The notes beneath the pieces were generated by a model that did not search any database, was not told where the DNA came from, and saw nothing but the letters and a program-made list of their open reading frames with translations. Below, piece after piece: positions 21,501-34,300 of a stretch of DNA of 64,000 nt. The DNA is from Clitopilus passeckerianus. Its lineage: Eukaryota; Basidiomycota; Agaricomycetes; Agaricales; Entolomataceae. The position numbers and the translations under genes were made by a program. The DNA is taken from positions 992,001 through 1,056,000 of the forward strand of contig CALYLX010000034.1 of assembly GCA_944990035.1 (NCBI GenBank). Reading direction: 5' to 3'. Every line of letters begins with the position of its first letter. The stretch's first letter is position 1.

Positions 21501-23765
21501 GGGTGCATGACCCAGAACTGCGCGTGCAAGGCGCGCGGTATGCGCATTGGAGGAACCAACGCGACGAAACCAAGGTCCACCTTTGATGTGTGTGGGCCTT
21601 AGGGAGGCACCTTTGTGTGTGAGGCGCAAGAAGTTGTTGCCGGAGAAAGAAGGCTGCTGCAGTAGACAAGTCCACTCATGCAGCATTCTATCCACGGCGC
21701 GTTTCCGGGCATACCCAAGGGCTGTCCGGGGTTGGTTACCAGCACCCACCCGCAAGCCAGTGGCCGCCAAGTGAGCACGGTGGTGGATGTCCCAGTTGAG
21801 TTTTGAAGGGACATGAACAAAGTGGACGCGCCTGTCAGCGTCGCCCGAGAACCAAGCACGTAGTTTGGAGCAAATGGACAGCGAGTGTCCTTGCCCAGAG
21901 TGGAGAGACGGGTCCAAAGCCAACCGGATGGCTTTAGTCGAGTCTGAGAGCACAACTATTTTGACACAGTTGTTGTGCAGAACAGTCTTGCTTATAGACA
22001 AGTCAATGGCTGCGAGTTCGGCATCATCAGAACGGACCCTGCCTGATGCCATAGTGTATTCTTCTGGGCCAAAGGCGCCATGAAGGAGGGAGCAAGCAGC
22101 AACCGCTTGGTGCTTCCTGCTTTTGGGAACAGACGTGTCAGCTGCCACCAACACTGTAGTGTCAGACAGATCTGCGTCAGCACGAATCACATCCAAGTGG
22201 ATGCGACGAGAATCAAGGGCATCCTTAGATGCAGCAATGATGGTGTCAAATGTAACCCTGCCAGAGTGCGTGTCCAACAGGCGAAGGCCTGGGACCGCTT
22301 CTCTATGGACAGGGCTGAGAGGCTCAGAGACGCGCACAGCATGTGCATCAGAGTCCACAACTGTGGAAAGCAAGTTGCCGCGTACGCGTTGCGACAAGTT
22401 GGAGAGAGATGAGGGAAGACACATTGTTCCCTCATACCGCTGGTGCTTGTCACTGATCAGTGACAGCGTGGGGTGGTTGCCAATCAGGGTGCCAATACGC
22501 GCCTGGCCACGTTCGACCAGTTTCCTGATGTGCAGATGGATGGGGGGGAGACCAGCAATAGACTCGGTCCCCCTACCCGGCAATGTGCGAAAGGCGCCGG
22601 TTATCCACCTGGCAGCCTTGTGTTGCATAGTGCGCAAGTGCGACATAGCAGTCTTACACCTTGCACCTTTGTAGAACCAGAGGCCCACACCGTACGTGGC
22701 AACCGGAAGGACGCATGCACGGTAGAGCAGCCGCTTCTGCATAGGGGTGATACCCCTTGATGAGTTACCAAGCATGATCATTGCCTTGACAGTGGTCAGA
22801 GCCTTGGTGGAGTAATACTTGACATGGTGGCTAAAAGATAGCGACCGGTCAAAGTAGAAGCCCAAGTAGCGCCAAACGCTCTTGGGTTGAAGTGGCGAGT
22901 TGCCAGTGTGTGGAGCAAAGCCCAAGTCAATGGCAGGGTTGACATCGTTGTGCTTGCGAGAGAAGTGAAAGACGTCTGTCTTGTCATGTTCCAAGACGAG
23001 GCCAAGTGCTGTAACAAGCTCTGTGATGACAGCGTATGCTTATTGAAGTAGGGTGATGTTCTCCCCAAAGGATGGCGACTGAACGATGAGCGAGCCATCA
23101 TCCACATACGACATGAGTGTTGTAATGCCAGGAGCGATCCTGTGTTCAAACAGCCTCATCCCCGGCACCAAATAGAGCGCAGAGAGGAGAGGGGATAAAG
23201 CAGATCCTTGGCCAACGCTGACATCCGCAGAGTACTTGCTGGACTCCTCGCCGTTCCAGCTGTAGGAAGTATGCCTCCCTACAAGGTAGGAAGCAAAGAA
23301 ATTGCAGACCTCCAGCGCGAAGCCTAGTCTGCGCAGTATGCGTAGCAGCATGTCATGGTTGAGAGAGGGGAAGAACTGAGCAAGGTCAAATGCGACCACA
23401 CTTGTCTTCAACCCTCTAGCCCACCCGGCTTTGACGATGTGAGTGAGATAAACACCCGCATGCTCAGTAGAGTGTTGGCGCACACCTCCAAACTGATTGG
23501 GGTGGAACACACCGAATTTCTGCGCTTCAAACTGCATTCGGTTTGCAAGCATCTTTTCAAAGAGTTTCCCCAGCGTGTTGAGCAACACAATAGGGCGGAA
23601 CATCTTGGGAGTTGAGTAGTGCGGTTTGCCAGGCTTGGGAACAATGGCAGAGCGCGACTCCTTGAAGTGAGAGGGCCAGTGACCCACCCGAAGGCAGGCA
23701 TTAGCGATCTCGACAAATTTAGTTGCAATGACAGTGTCAGCAACCAAGGACTTGAGCTGATACCA
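21501..23765 (-). pseudogene. LINE ORF2 C-terminal half, copy C/F
   Basis: RT from WYQLKSLVADTV through LMSYVDDGS, then RNase H to HAPIG. One nonsense change (CAA to TAA in the QQAYAVITEL segment, about 23040) splits the frame into 23765-23040 and 22994-21501. The C-terminal zinc motif and 3' UTR are missing because the sequence jumps into the inverted ORF1 fragment. Confidence 0.85.
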
Positions 23766-24762
23766 TCTATATATTACTAGACAACGAAGCCCCAAGGGGA
23801 AATAAGTGCAATAATTTTACTAAGCAAATCGTAGCTCCTGATTGGCTACTGAAATGTGACTAAGCACCCAAATGGGCAAACAACGCAATGCTGTGTGATG
23901 CGCGTCTGAACGAAAAGTCGGCTTCTGATTGGCCCAGCCTCTGCGCGTCAAACTCGACGAGTTCTCGCCATGTTGACGCGCGTCAATTGCGGTTCTCACG
24001 GTGTCTCGCGGCGCCAATCTGTCAGTCTTGACGTGGCAACGAACTTTCTGGCTGCATTACTCCGTGCTTCGCGCCAATTCAGGTGAGTTCTGGGTAAATG
24101 TCTGCGATGGGCATGTGAACTCACCCCAAAATGGATTTGTAGGGTATTTGTGCCCGTTTCGGTGCCTGTCCACCTTCTATTGGCTGCTGAAATTGACTTA
24201 CAGGTCCATTGTGACGCTTTAGAAGAGTTCTTCAGGCCAAGGTTAACTCCAAGTAAAGTCCTACCTCCCCGGGCTCTTGAGATTCAACTCTAAAGTGTTC
24301 CCCGGTTGCCTCTGGACCTCTTTCTTGGCTACAGTATACTGGGAGATTGGGCTGGCGGGTTTACAGTTGCCTTCCCAACCTGTTCTGCAGGTTTAGACGC
24401 TCCACTATCAACAGTTGCTGTCTCACCGATTCCGCTGAACTCTGGCTATTGTGGTGCCTTGGACCTCTGTTTAATTTTGGTGGTTCAATTTTTTTTTGTC
24501 AAGATTTCTGCGTTTATTCAAGATACGGACCGATACGATCGATTATTTTACGACTTCAAGAGTTTCCCCCTTTCCCCCCTACCCATTTCTTCATTCTGTG
24601 TTATACTGCTGTTTCTCAATTTGCCTTGATCATCTCTGTAAGAATTATTATTATTTGCAATATAACTTTTTAAATTGAATAAAAATTATTTTAAGGCCAA
24701 TGGAGTTTAACGGACAATAATATCACCATCTGCCTCCAGCCCTACAAGCCCAGCTTAATGCA
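23766..24762 (+). other. Helitron 5' non-coding region
   Basis: About 1 kb between the Helitron 5' end and the Rep-like coding region, with no gene I can support. It contains several DNA-palindrome-like stretches (for example near 23940-24010, rich in GACGCGCGTC). No captured host exon is recognised. Confidence 0.5.
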
Positions 24763-25845
24763 TTGGCACCCATGCCTGCACCTGCTCGGCGTGGTCGGCG
24801 CCCAGTAGACCAGGGTGATAGAGGCAATGGTGTTGGTCCTACTCGCACTCGCCGCGTATCTGCACGTCATAATCCAGTTCAAACTGCTCCAGCTCCCCAA
24901 CCTGTTCCAGGACCTGCTCTTCCTATACCCCCACCTGCTCCAATTCCACCTCCTGCACCTGAACCACCCGCATTTGCTCTTCCTGATGGCTGAAATCCCG
25001 CTACAATTGCCAATATTGTTCCTCTTGACATGGGACGAATGAGTCTCACCTGTCAGTTTTGTCATGCATGGCATTGGGAATGGGAAAAACTGTCAAAAAG
25101 CACATGTACCAATATATTGTTTGGTGACTGCTGCTTGAGTGGAACTTATACCCTCCCCAAGCTTCAAGCTCCACCACCAGAACTATGTGAGCTATACGTT
25201 GACGACTCCCCATGTGGCCGCGGCTTTCGAAAAAACATTCGGGCCTACAACAATGCTTTAGCAATGACATCAGCAGGGGCTAAACTTGATGCATCTGTCA
25301 ATACAGGAAATGCCCCATATTGCTATCGCTTGCATGGAGAGCTTACCCACCGCTTAGGCAGTTTGCTTCCCCAACCCGGTGGAACACTTCAATATGCCCA
25401 GCTGTATGTCGTGGAGTCACAGGAGCTTTCAGTTAATACCCGCATGAATAATCCCCACAATGCCAATACTGATCGGGGGATTATGACTGTTCTTCTTGAT
25501 ATGCTCTATCGCAATAATCCTCACGTGCCACGTATTCGCCAAGCATATGAACTTATGCAAGGTGCAGGACAAGCTTCTGTAACCATGCGCGTTGACCATA
25601 CTATGGACCGCCGGCGATACAACGAACCAACTGCTGCAGCAAATGAAGTAGCAATTGTATTAGTGGATCATAGTGATACTCCAGCTGATCACCGTGATAT
25701 CATTCTTCACCTCCGCAATGGCCAGCTTCAGCGTATTTTTGAACTTAGCCCCCTCTATTTTCCACTGCGCTACCCTCTATTATTCCCCCAGGGCCAGTTA
25801 GGCTGGATGATCAAACTGGCCGCAACCGATCAACCAGCTGGAGGT

Positions 25846-25955
25846 CATCCTCTTTGATCTGTTACCACCACCATCACAGCCACAACAGCGACGCAAATTC
25901 GCCCTCAAGCACTTGCACACCGCTCAACCCTCTAGTTTTCGCGCCTGTCTGCACT
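25846..25955 (+). promoter_or_regulatory. LINE 5' UTR, copy D
   Basis: A 110-nt leader shared by copies D, E and M, and in a variant form (CATCCCTTTTGATC) by H and K. LINE 5' UTRs often carry an internal promoter; none can be identified here by motif. The leader starts with CTTTGATC within its first 14 nt, the same octamer found just before the poly(A). Confidence 0.6.
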
Positions 25956-28313
25956 ATGAGTGGTGCAGGAGGCACCAAGAAGAATACTCGGCCACCGGAC
26001 CCACCTCCGACGCCCTCCACGCCTCAGAAGGGCCATGGCAGCAGCTATGGCGCGTTTGATGGCGAAGAAACTCCCCAAGGCCCCTCTGGCGCTCGAAACA
26101 AGCGTCCTACTCCAGCAATGGATGAGGACGATGGTTTTGAAGCAGACGAGAGCCCTGCTCCTTCCGCACCTTCCTCCCCTGAACACAAGCGCAGGAAGGA
26201 CGCCTCTGGTGCTGCTGTTGCGCAGCCCAAGTCCAGAACCGCCTCCAGGGCGACTTCACCAACGCAAGGGTTCTCTCCTGCGTTCCTAGGACATTCAGAG
26301 TATGATTCCGTGGGTTTGCAGGTGCAGGCCACGGATGACGCGGTCGAGGAAGACATAGACGCGATCACTGACTCTCTTGTCACCTTCAAGGAGTGGCTCA
26401 ACCGGGCCCCTTCTGCTGCCAGCGACGAGGAACACTCCCGCACTCTTGCAGACACTCTTGTGCTTGTCTGCTCTCAAGCGGCCTCCCTAGGCCTTCTCAA
26501 GTATCTCACTCCAAATGAGAACTTCCTTCCCCGAATCCGACGCGTTAGGGACGCCTTGGACGCCTATATTCCCTCTCCCACTCCCCAGCAGCGCCCTGTG
26601 CGCACTGCTGCTCCCAAAGGTGCTGCAAGCGCAGCATCTGCTTCCTCCACTGCTGCTGCAGAGGGGCATGGTGTAGCACCGGCCTCCTCTGCCCCAGCAG
26701 TTCCCCCCACCTCCTCCAGCGTCTCACAAGGCGCCAGGACCCAGGTTACCCCTCCCCGACCCGCGGAACACACTGCCACTGGTCACAAATCTCCGGTTCC
26801 CATGGAGGGACAGGAGTCCACAGCGACATCTCAGCAACCTGACAACCCGGTCCCTGGACTGGACTCAGGTGCTACACCCTCCACATCGCAACCAGGGCGG
26901 GTAAACCCCGGAAACTGGATGCAATGGCAGCGCCAGTTCGCTAGGCCTGCCCCACAAGCCCCTGCAACGCGTAGGGCACCCAATCCGCATGCTGTGCGTG
27001 CACCCAACCCTGCTAATGCGTCCCAGCAGCAGCAGCAGCCCTCACAACAGCGTCAGCGCGCTCCCAAGGCGTCCTACGCTTCTGTCGCATCGCAGCCGCC
27101 CAGAAGGCCTGCAAACGCCGCCCCTCGCTCTTTTGCAGAGGTTACTGTTGGCATGACTGCGCAGCAATGCGCAGAACTTGCTGAACTCACGCGTCATCTC
27201 CCTGGACTGTCCTGGGATGAAGTAGCGCAACTCAAGGACAACTCCAACGCCAATAAGCGCAAGGCAGCATCCTCCCCACCTCCTACTGCTCCCTCTCCCT
27301 CGAAGAAGAAGCAGAAGCTCAAATCCACAACGCGCGGCCCCTCACGCAAGCAGTGCTTCGTCTACGCCACTAGGGGCAATGGAGACAATTCTGTCTCTGT
27401 TCCCCATCCCATTTCGCCTGAACAGGCTGTCTCCACCCTCAACCTTCGCTTTGGCGCTGGTGGGTCTAAGAACCGTGCTATCCATGCTGAACTCGGCAGG
27501 GGCAACGCTATCATTGTCTACCTCGACGAGACACCCACCCACAGCGACCTGGGCATCATCCGGGTCGCTGTTGAGCGCGTCTGGTACCCTGTCACTGAAG
27601 GTGCCAATCCATCCCCCACCGTCCACGCTGCCGTGGAGGTCCCCACGTCGCGTTCCTATGCGCGCATCACAGGAGTGCCCTACTTCACCTTTGGTGCGGT
27701 GGGCAGCACTCCTATCACTGCTGATGCGGTCCTGGCACTGCTGCGCCAAGATCCTGCTACTAGTGCGCTCCAGCTCGCTGGAATGCCTCGTGTGCACCGC
27801 AACTCACGCACGCATGATATGTGCGTTGTGTTCTTCGACTTTTGGGACACCAGGCCTGGTACCTCCCTCAAGGCCATTTCCCCTGCAAGCGTCCATGCTG
27901 GCGTTCCGCAGTGTCAACGCTGCTGGGCTTGGGGTCACCCCACTGCCACCTGCAGGCAGCAGTTCAACTCTTGCGCGCATTGTGGCTATGGCCATGATTC
28001 GCGCAACCATCGCAAGCTTGCCCACTGCTGCTGGGGCAAGCCTGACGCTAATCCCCCGGTGCTTGCCACTCCTGATGGCGCACCATGCCCACATGCACCT
28101 AGGTGCATCAACTGTGGCAAGGAGCACGAGGCTGATTCGCCCAAGTGCCCCTTTGCAAGACATGGGTTTGATGCTGGCTGGATCCAGCGCCGATATGCTG
28201 TCAACGATGCGGTAGGCTTTTCTGTTAAAGCACCGCAGAGTTATACTGACGTACTACCACCCAGGAGGAGACCGATTCAGATTGGTCGGGGTGAACGCAC
28301 TGCCCGCACATAA
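25956..28313 (+). CDS. LINE ORF1 gag-like nucleic-acid-binding protein, copy D (785 aa)
   Basis: I place the start at the ATG at 25956 (MSGAGGTKKN), since upstream in-frame codons have no ATG. The N-terminal ~430 residues are low complexity (Pro/Ala/Ser-rich, with QQQQQ). A central domain (SPEQAVSTLNLRFGAGG..TSRSYARITGVPYF..MCVVFFDFWDT) is followed by three zinc knuckles: CQRCWAWGHPTATC, CAHCGYGHDSRNH and CINCGKEHEADSPKC. The tail PPRRRPIQIGRGERTART is basic. The protein should coat LINE RNA. D and E lack a 14-codon segment (ITHKKISIGGRLCL-like) just before the first knuckle that copies F, N and K retain. ORF2 begins 9 nt after the stop codon. Confidence 0.9.
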   Translation: MSGAGGTKKNTRPPDPPPTPSTPQKGHGSSYGAFDGEETPQGPSGARNKRPTPAMDEDDGFEADESPAPSAPSSPEHKRRKDASGAAVAQPKSRTASRATSPTQGFSPAFLGHSEYDSVGLQVQATDDAVEEDIDAITDSLVTFKEWLNRAPSAASDEEHSRTLADTLVLVCSQAASLGLLKYLTPNENFLPRIRRVRDALDAYIPSPTPQQRPVRTAAPKGAASAASASSTAAAEGHGVAPASSAPAVPPTSSSVSQGARTQVTPPRPAEHTATGHKSPVPMEGQESTATSQQPDNPVPGLDSGATPSTSQPGRVNPGNWMQWQRQFARPAPQAPATRRAPNPHAVRAPNPANASQQQQQPSQQRQRAPKASYASVASQPPRRPANAAPRSFAEVTVGMTAQQCAELAELTRHLPGLSWDEVAQLKDNSNANKRKAASSPPPTAPSPSKKKQKLKSTTRGPSRKQCFVYATRGNGDNSVSVPHPISPEQAVSTLNLRFGAGGSKNRAIHAELGRGNAIIVYLDETPTHSDLGIIRVAVERVWYPVTEGANPSPTVHAAVEVPTSRSYARITGVPYFTFGAVGSTPITADAVLALLRQDPATSALQLAGMPRVHRNSRTHDMCVVFFDFWDTRPGTSLKAISPASVHAGVPQCQRCWAWGHPTATCRQQFNSCAHCGYGHDSRNHRKLAHCCWGKPDANPPVLATPDGAPCPHAPRCINCGKEHEADSPKCPFARHGFDAGWIQRRYAVNDAVGFSVKAPQSYTDVLPPRRRPIQIGRGERTART

Positions 28314-28322
28314 CTTTACTTT

Positions 28323-31300
28323 ATGCGATACAATCATGTAAACACTCTCCGCTTCTTTTCACAGAACGTGAATAGAAATTATGATCTGGTTGCTGCGCTA
28401 CTAGAGGAACGTAAGAATGACTTTGACGTGATTCTGCTTCAAGAGCCACCATGGCGGCTCATTCGACGCACTGTATCCACTACCAATCCTGAGGGAGAGG
28501 CAGTGATTGGTGCGCCTACTCATCCAGACTGGCTAGTCATGTTTAGACGCCCAGCATCTGAGACTGACCGCCCACGCGTTATGACGTTTGTGCATAGGCG
28601 TCTTGCAGGCATGCGGCCTGCATTTCGCACTGACCTCGCCAACCACAATGATGTATTGGTCACTACACTGTATGGGAGCACAGGTGCTCAAATACACTTT
28701 GCCAATGTCTACTCTAGCCCAGGGGATGGTACTGCCATTCGCTGGTTGTGTGACAATGCTCCTCGTCTCCCAAGCATGCTTTGCATGGCAGGGGACTTCA
28801 ACTGCAAGTCGTCAGTCTGGGATCCGGACTATGACTCTACAAATCATGTTGCAACTGAGCTATGTGATGTTGCGCTCGACCTGGGTTTGGAGGTTAGTGT
28901 TCTACCAGAACGCACTCCTACTCACTTCCCACATGCTGGCAGCCTTAGGCCGTCAGTCATTGATCTATTCTTCCTCCCTGTGGGTCGCACTGCAGGGACT
29001 TCACACAGCGTGGTCACAGAGTGGAAAGGACCCTCTGACCACGCTCCCTTGACTGTCACGCTCCGTATCCAGCCTGTGCAGCTGGCTGCTGAGCGCATCA
29101 CTCTGCCCAAGGGCAGTGAGCAAGAGGAAGAGTTCCTGAAGGAACTGTCCTCTTCCTTGCGAGCATTGGACACAACCACTCTCACAACAGCAGAAGCAAT
29201 TGAACGCTGCACTGGCGCCGTTGCAACTGCTATTAAGCAGTCTTGGGATAACAACTCTTTTTTTTTTTTTTTTTTTGATCAAAGCCCTACGCCCCCAGAG
29301 GGGGGCGTCTGACAATTTATATTCCGGCGCCCGATCGCAGTCCGGTCGCAAGTACCTAAATACATGCATTGTATACTAACGTAAGTAAATAACCGTGTTC
29401 GTCGAGTGAACTACACTGAATACGAGGTGCACCAAAGAGCAAGCTAGGGTGGCCCCCGAGGATAAATCTCTCAGCGAGTATGGTAGCGCGCAACACCCCG
29501 CAGAAGCAGCGAGAACCCTGAAGGCCAGGCTCGCCGCTATATGAAGGATGGAGCACTGACGCCTATGCATGGTAAAACATGCCTGACGCTTCGGCTTGTT
29601 CTCTGCGAACAAATTGATGTGCGCCCGGCACCCAGACAAGATCGTCCGGGCGCGGTGGTGCAGCGGAGCCTGTCACAGGCATTTGACGGCGATGGCCCCC
29701 CGCAGCGGGGAGGGCATCGCGGAGGCGTGTGGGGGCCTTATCAGGCGGGCCACGTCGCCGTATCTTCCTGGGCTTAGGAAACGGCGGTGGAGGCTGCTGC
29801 GATGGAAACGCAAAAGCAGCGGGGTTGTTCTCAAGAAAGAACAAGAAGGACGACAGCTCCCGGCGCAAGCGCTGGTTAGGCCGTCGTTGGAAGTGCGCAC
29901 ACTGGTGAAGGACATGGTCCCTCGTTTCCAGGGTGCGCCAATCGCACACACACGCTGTCTCCCCATCAAGGTTGAAGCGCGCGCGGAATTCACCAATGGG
30001 TGCATGACCCAAGACTGCACGTGTGAGGCGTGCGGTGTGCGCATTGGAAGACCCAACGCGATGTAGCCAAGGCCCACCTTTGAGATGTGTGGGCCTTAGG
30101 GAGGCACCTTTGTGTGTAAGGCGCAGAAAGTTGTTGCCAGAGTAAGAGGGCTGCTGGAGCAGACAAGTCCACTCATGAAGCATCCTATCTACAGCGCGTT
30201 TCCGGGCATACCCGAGGGATGTCCGAGGTTTATTACCAGCACCCACCCGCAAGCCAGTGGCCGCCAAGTGAGCACGGTGGTGGATGTCCCAGTTGAGTTT
30301 TGAAGGGACATGAACAAAGTGGACGCGCCTGTTTGCGTCGCCCGAGAACCAAGCACGTAGTTTGGAGCAGATGGACAGCGAGTGTCCTTGCCCGGAGTGG
30401 AGAGACGGGTCCAAAGCCAACCGAATGGCTTTGGTCGAGTCTGAGAGCACAACTATTTTGACACAGTTGCTGCGCAGAACAGCCTTGCTTATAGACAAGT
30501 CAATGGCTGCGAGTTCGGCATCATCAGAGAGGACTCTGCCTGATGCCATAGTGTATTCTTCTGGGCCAAAGGCGCCATGAAGGAGGGAGCAAGCAGCAAC
30601 CGCTTGGTGCTTCCTGCTTTTGGGAACAGACGCGTCAGCTGCCACCAACACTGTGGTGTCAGACAGATCTGCATCAGCGCGAATCACATCCAAGTGGATG
30701 CGACGAGAATCAAGGGCATCCTTAGATGCTGCAATGATGGTGTCAAATGTAATCCTGCCTGAGTGCGTATCCAGCAGGCGAAGGCCCGGGACTGCTTCTC
30801 CATGGACAGGGTTGAGAGGCTCAGAGACGCGCACCGCATGTGCGTCAGAGTCCACAACTGTAGAGAGCAAATTGCCGCGCACGCGTCGCGACAAGTTGGA
30901 GAGAGACGAAGGGAGATGCATTGTCCCTTTGTACAGCTGGTGCTTGTCACTGATGAGCGACAGTGTAGGGTGGTTGCCAATCAGGGTGCCAATACGCGCC
31001 TGGCCGCGTTCGACCAGTTTCCTGATGTGCAGATGAATGGGGGGGAGACCAGCAATAGACTCGGTCCCCCCGCCTGGCGATGTGCGAAAGGCGCCAGTTA
31101 TCCACCTAGCAGCCTTGTGTTGCATAGTGCGCAAGTGCGACATAGCAGTCTTACACCTTGCACCTTTGTAGAACCAGAGGCCCACACCATACGTAGCGAC
31201 CGGAAGGACGCATGCACGGTAGAGCAGCCGCTTCTGCATAGGGGTAATGCCCCTTGACGAGTTACCAAGCATGATCATTGCCTTGACAGTGGTCAGAGCC

Positions 31301-34300
31301 TTGGTAGAGTAGTACTTGACATGGTGGCTAAAGGATAGCGACCGGTCAAAGTAGAAGCCCAAGTAGCGCCAAACGCTCTTGGGTTGAAGTGGCGAGTTGC
31401 CAGTGTGTGGAGCAAAGCCCAAGTCAATGGCAGGATTGACATCGTTGTGCTTGCGAGAGAAGTGGAAGACCTCTGTCTTGTCATGTTCCAAGACGAGGCC
31501 AAGTGCAGTAACAAGCTCTGTGATGACAGTGTATGCTTGTTGAAGTAGGGTGATGTTCTCCCCAAAGGATGGCGACTGAACGATGAGCGAGCCATCATCC
31601 ACATACGACATGAGTGTTGTAACGCCAGGAGCAATCCTGCGTTCAAACAGCCTCATCCCCGGCACCAAATAGAGCGCAGAGAGGAGAGGGGATAAAGCAG
31701 ATCCTTGACCAACGCCAACATCTGCAGAATACTTGCTGGACTCTTCGCCGTTCCAGCTGTAGGATGTGTGTCTCCCAACAAGGTAAGATGCAAAGAAGTT
31801 GCAGACTTCCGGCGCGAAGCCCAGTCTGCGCAGTATGCGTAGCAGCATGTCATGGTTGAGAGAGGGGAAGAACTGAGCAAGGTCAAAAGCGACCACGCTT
31901 GTCTTCAACCCTCTAGCCCAACCGGTTTTGACGATGTGAGTGAGATAAACACCCGCATCCTCAGTAGAGTGTTGGCGCACACCTCCAAACTGATTGGGGT
32001 GGAACACACCGAATTTCTGCGCTTCAAACTGCATTCGGTTTGCAAGCATCTTCTCAAAGAGTTTCCCCAGCGTGTTGAGCAACACAATAGGGCGGAACAT
32101 CTTGGGAGTTGAGTAGTGCGGTTTGCCAGGCTTGGGGACAATGGCAGAGCGCGACTCCTTGAACTGAGAGGGCCAGTGACCCACCCGAAGGCAGGCATTA
32201 GCGATCTCGACGAATTTGGCAGCAATGACAGTGTCAGCAACCAAGGACTTGAGCTGATACCACGTAAGGTGATCAGGACCAGGAGCAGAAGTGTTTGAAC
32301 ACTTTGCTAGTTCTTCTCTGAGCTCGTTGACACCAAAGTCCCACCACTCGCGCGGAGGAGACTGAGGCATGTCGTCGAGCACAGAGGGATCAACAGGGCG
32401 GTCAGATGCCGAGTTGTATGTTGAGTCAAGAGCAGCCCAAAGCGACTCAAGAGAATTGCAGGGTTCACCATTGTGGCGAATTGCTTCATGTGTAGGGAGC
32501 TCACGCTGTTTGGCCCAGCGCATAAGATCCCATGGGCGCTTGTTGGTAGTAGCAATTGTCTGAATCCTACTATCAAAGAACTTGCGCTTGGCCACCTTAG
32601 TGGTCCTGCGGAACGCCTTGTAATCAGCGACCGCCCTGGAAGCGCGATACACTCTGACAGCCTCAGAGCACTCAGGATTCCACCAGGACTTTGACTTGGT
32701 GGAGATGCGAGCAGTCTTTGAGTTGTTATCCCAAGACTGCTTAATAGCAGTTGCAACGGCGCCAGTGCAGCGTTCAATTGCTTCTGCTGTTGTGAGAGTG
32801 GTTGTGTCCAATGCTCGCAAGGAAGAGGACAGTTCCTTCAGGAACTCTTCCTCTTGCTCACTGCCCTTGGGCAGAGTGATGCGCTCAGCAGCCAGCTGCA
32901 CAGGCTGGATACGGAGCGTGACAGTCAAGGGAGCGTGGTCAGAGGGTCCTTTCCACTCTGTGACCACGCTGTGTGAAGTCCCTGCAGTGCGACCCACAGG
33001 GAGGAAGAATAGATCAATGACTGACGGCCTAAGGCTGCCAGCATGTGGGAAGTGAGTAGGAGTGCGTTCTGGTAGAACACTAACCTCCAAACCCAGGTCG
33101 AGCGCAACATCACATAGCTCAGTTGCAACATGATTTGTAGAGTCATAGTCCGGATCCCAGACTGACGACTTGCAGTTGAAGTCCCCTGCCATGCAAAGCA
33201 TGCTTGGGAGACGAGGAGCATTGTCACACAACCAGCGAATGGCAGTACCATCCCCTGGGCTAGAGTAGACATTGGCAAAGTGTATTTGAGCACCTGTGCT
33301 CCCATACAGTGTAGTGACCAATACATCATTGTGGTTGGCGAGGTCAGTGCGAAATGCAGGCCGCATGCCTGCAAGACGCCTATGCACAAACGTCATAACG
33401 CGTGGGCGGTCAGTCTCAGATGCTGGGCGTCTAAACATGACTAGCCAGTCTGGATGAGTAGGCGCACCAATCACTGCCTCTCCTCAGGATTGGTAGTGGA
33501 TACAGTGCGTCGAATGAGCCGCCATGGTGGCTCTTGAAGCAGAATCACGTCAAAGTCATTCTTACGTTCCTCTAGTAGCGCAGCAACCAGATCATAATTT
33601 CTATTCACGTTCTGTGAAAAGAAGCGGAGAGTGTTTACATGATTGTATCGCATAAAGTAAAGTTATGTGCGGGCAGTGCGTTCACCCCGACCAATCTGAA
33701 TCGGTCTCCTCCTGGGTGGTAGTACGTCAGTATAACTCTGCGGTGCTTTAACAGAAAAGCCTACCGCATCGTTGACAGCATATCGGCGCTGGATCCAGCC
33801 AGCATCAAACCCATGTCTTGCAAAGGGGCACTTGGGCGAATCAGCCTCGTGCTCCTTGCCACAGTTGATGCACCTAGGTGCATGTGGGCATGGTGCGCCA
33901 TCAGGAGTGGCAAGCACCGGGGGATTAGCGTCAGGCTTGCCCCAGCAGCAGTGGGCAAGCTTGCGATGGTTGCGCGAATCATGGCCATAGCCACAATGCG
34001 CGCAAGAGTTGAACTGCTGCCTGCAGGTGGCAGTGGGTGACCCCAAGCCCAGCAGCGTTGACACTGCGGAACGCCAGCATGGACGCTTGCAGGGAAATGG
34101 CCTTGAGGTAGGTACCAGGCCTGGTGTCCCAAAAGTCGAAGAACACAACGCACATATCATGCGTGCGTGAGTTGCGGTGCACACGAGGCATTCCAGCGAG
34201 CTGGAGCGCACTAGTAGCAGGATCTTGGCGCAGCAGTGCCAGGACCGCATCAGCAGTGATAGGAGTGCTGCCCACCGCACCAAAGGTGAAGTAGGGCACT

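Noticed and set aside
24306..24673. Captured host exon inside the Helitron
   Set aside because: The ORFs of about 110 codons in two frames are hydrophobic, have no recognisable domain and overlap each other. There is no support for a real gene.
28311..28325. Readthrough of the ORF1 stop to make an ORF1-ORF2 fusion
   Set aside because: Copy D has both ORFs in the same frame, but copy K has an 8-nt gap and a different frame, so the frame relation is not conserved.
29563..33474. The 1303-codon minus ORF as a host gene
   Set aside because: It is LINE ORF2 with RT and RNase H motifs, repeated in many copies, flanked by a poly(A) and target duplications.
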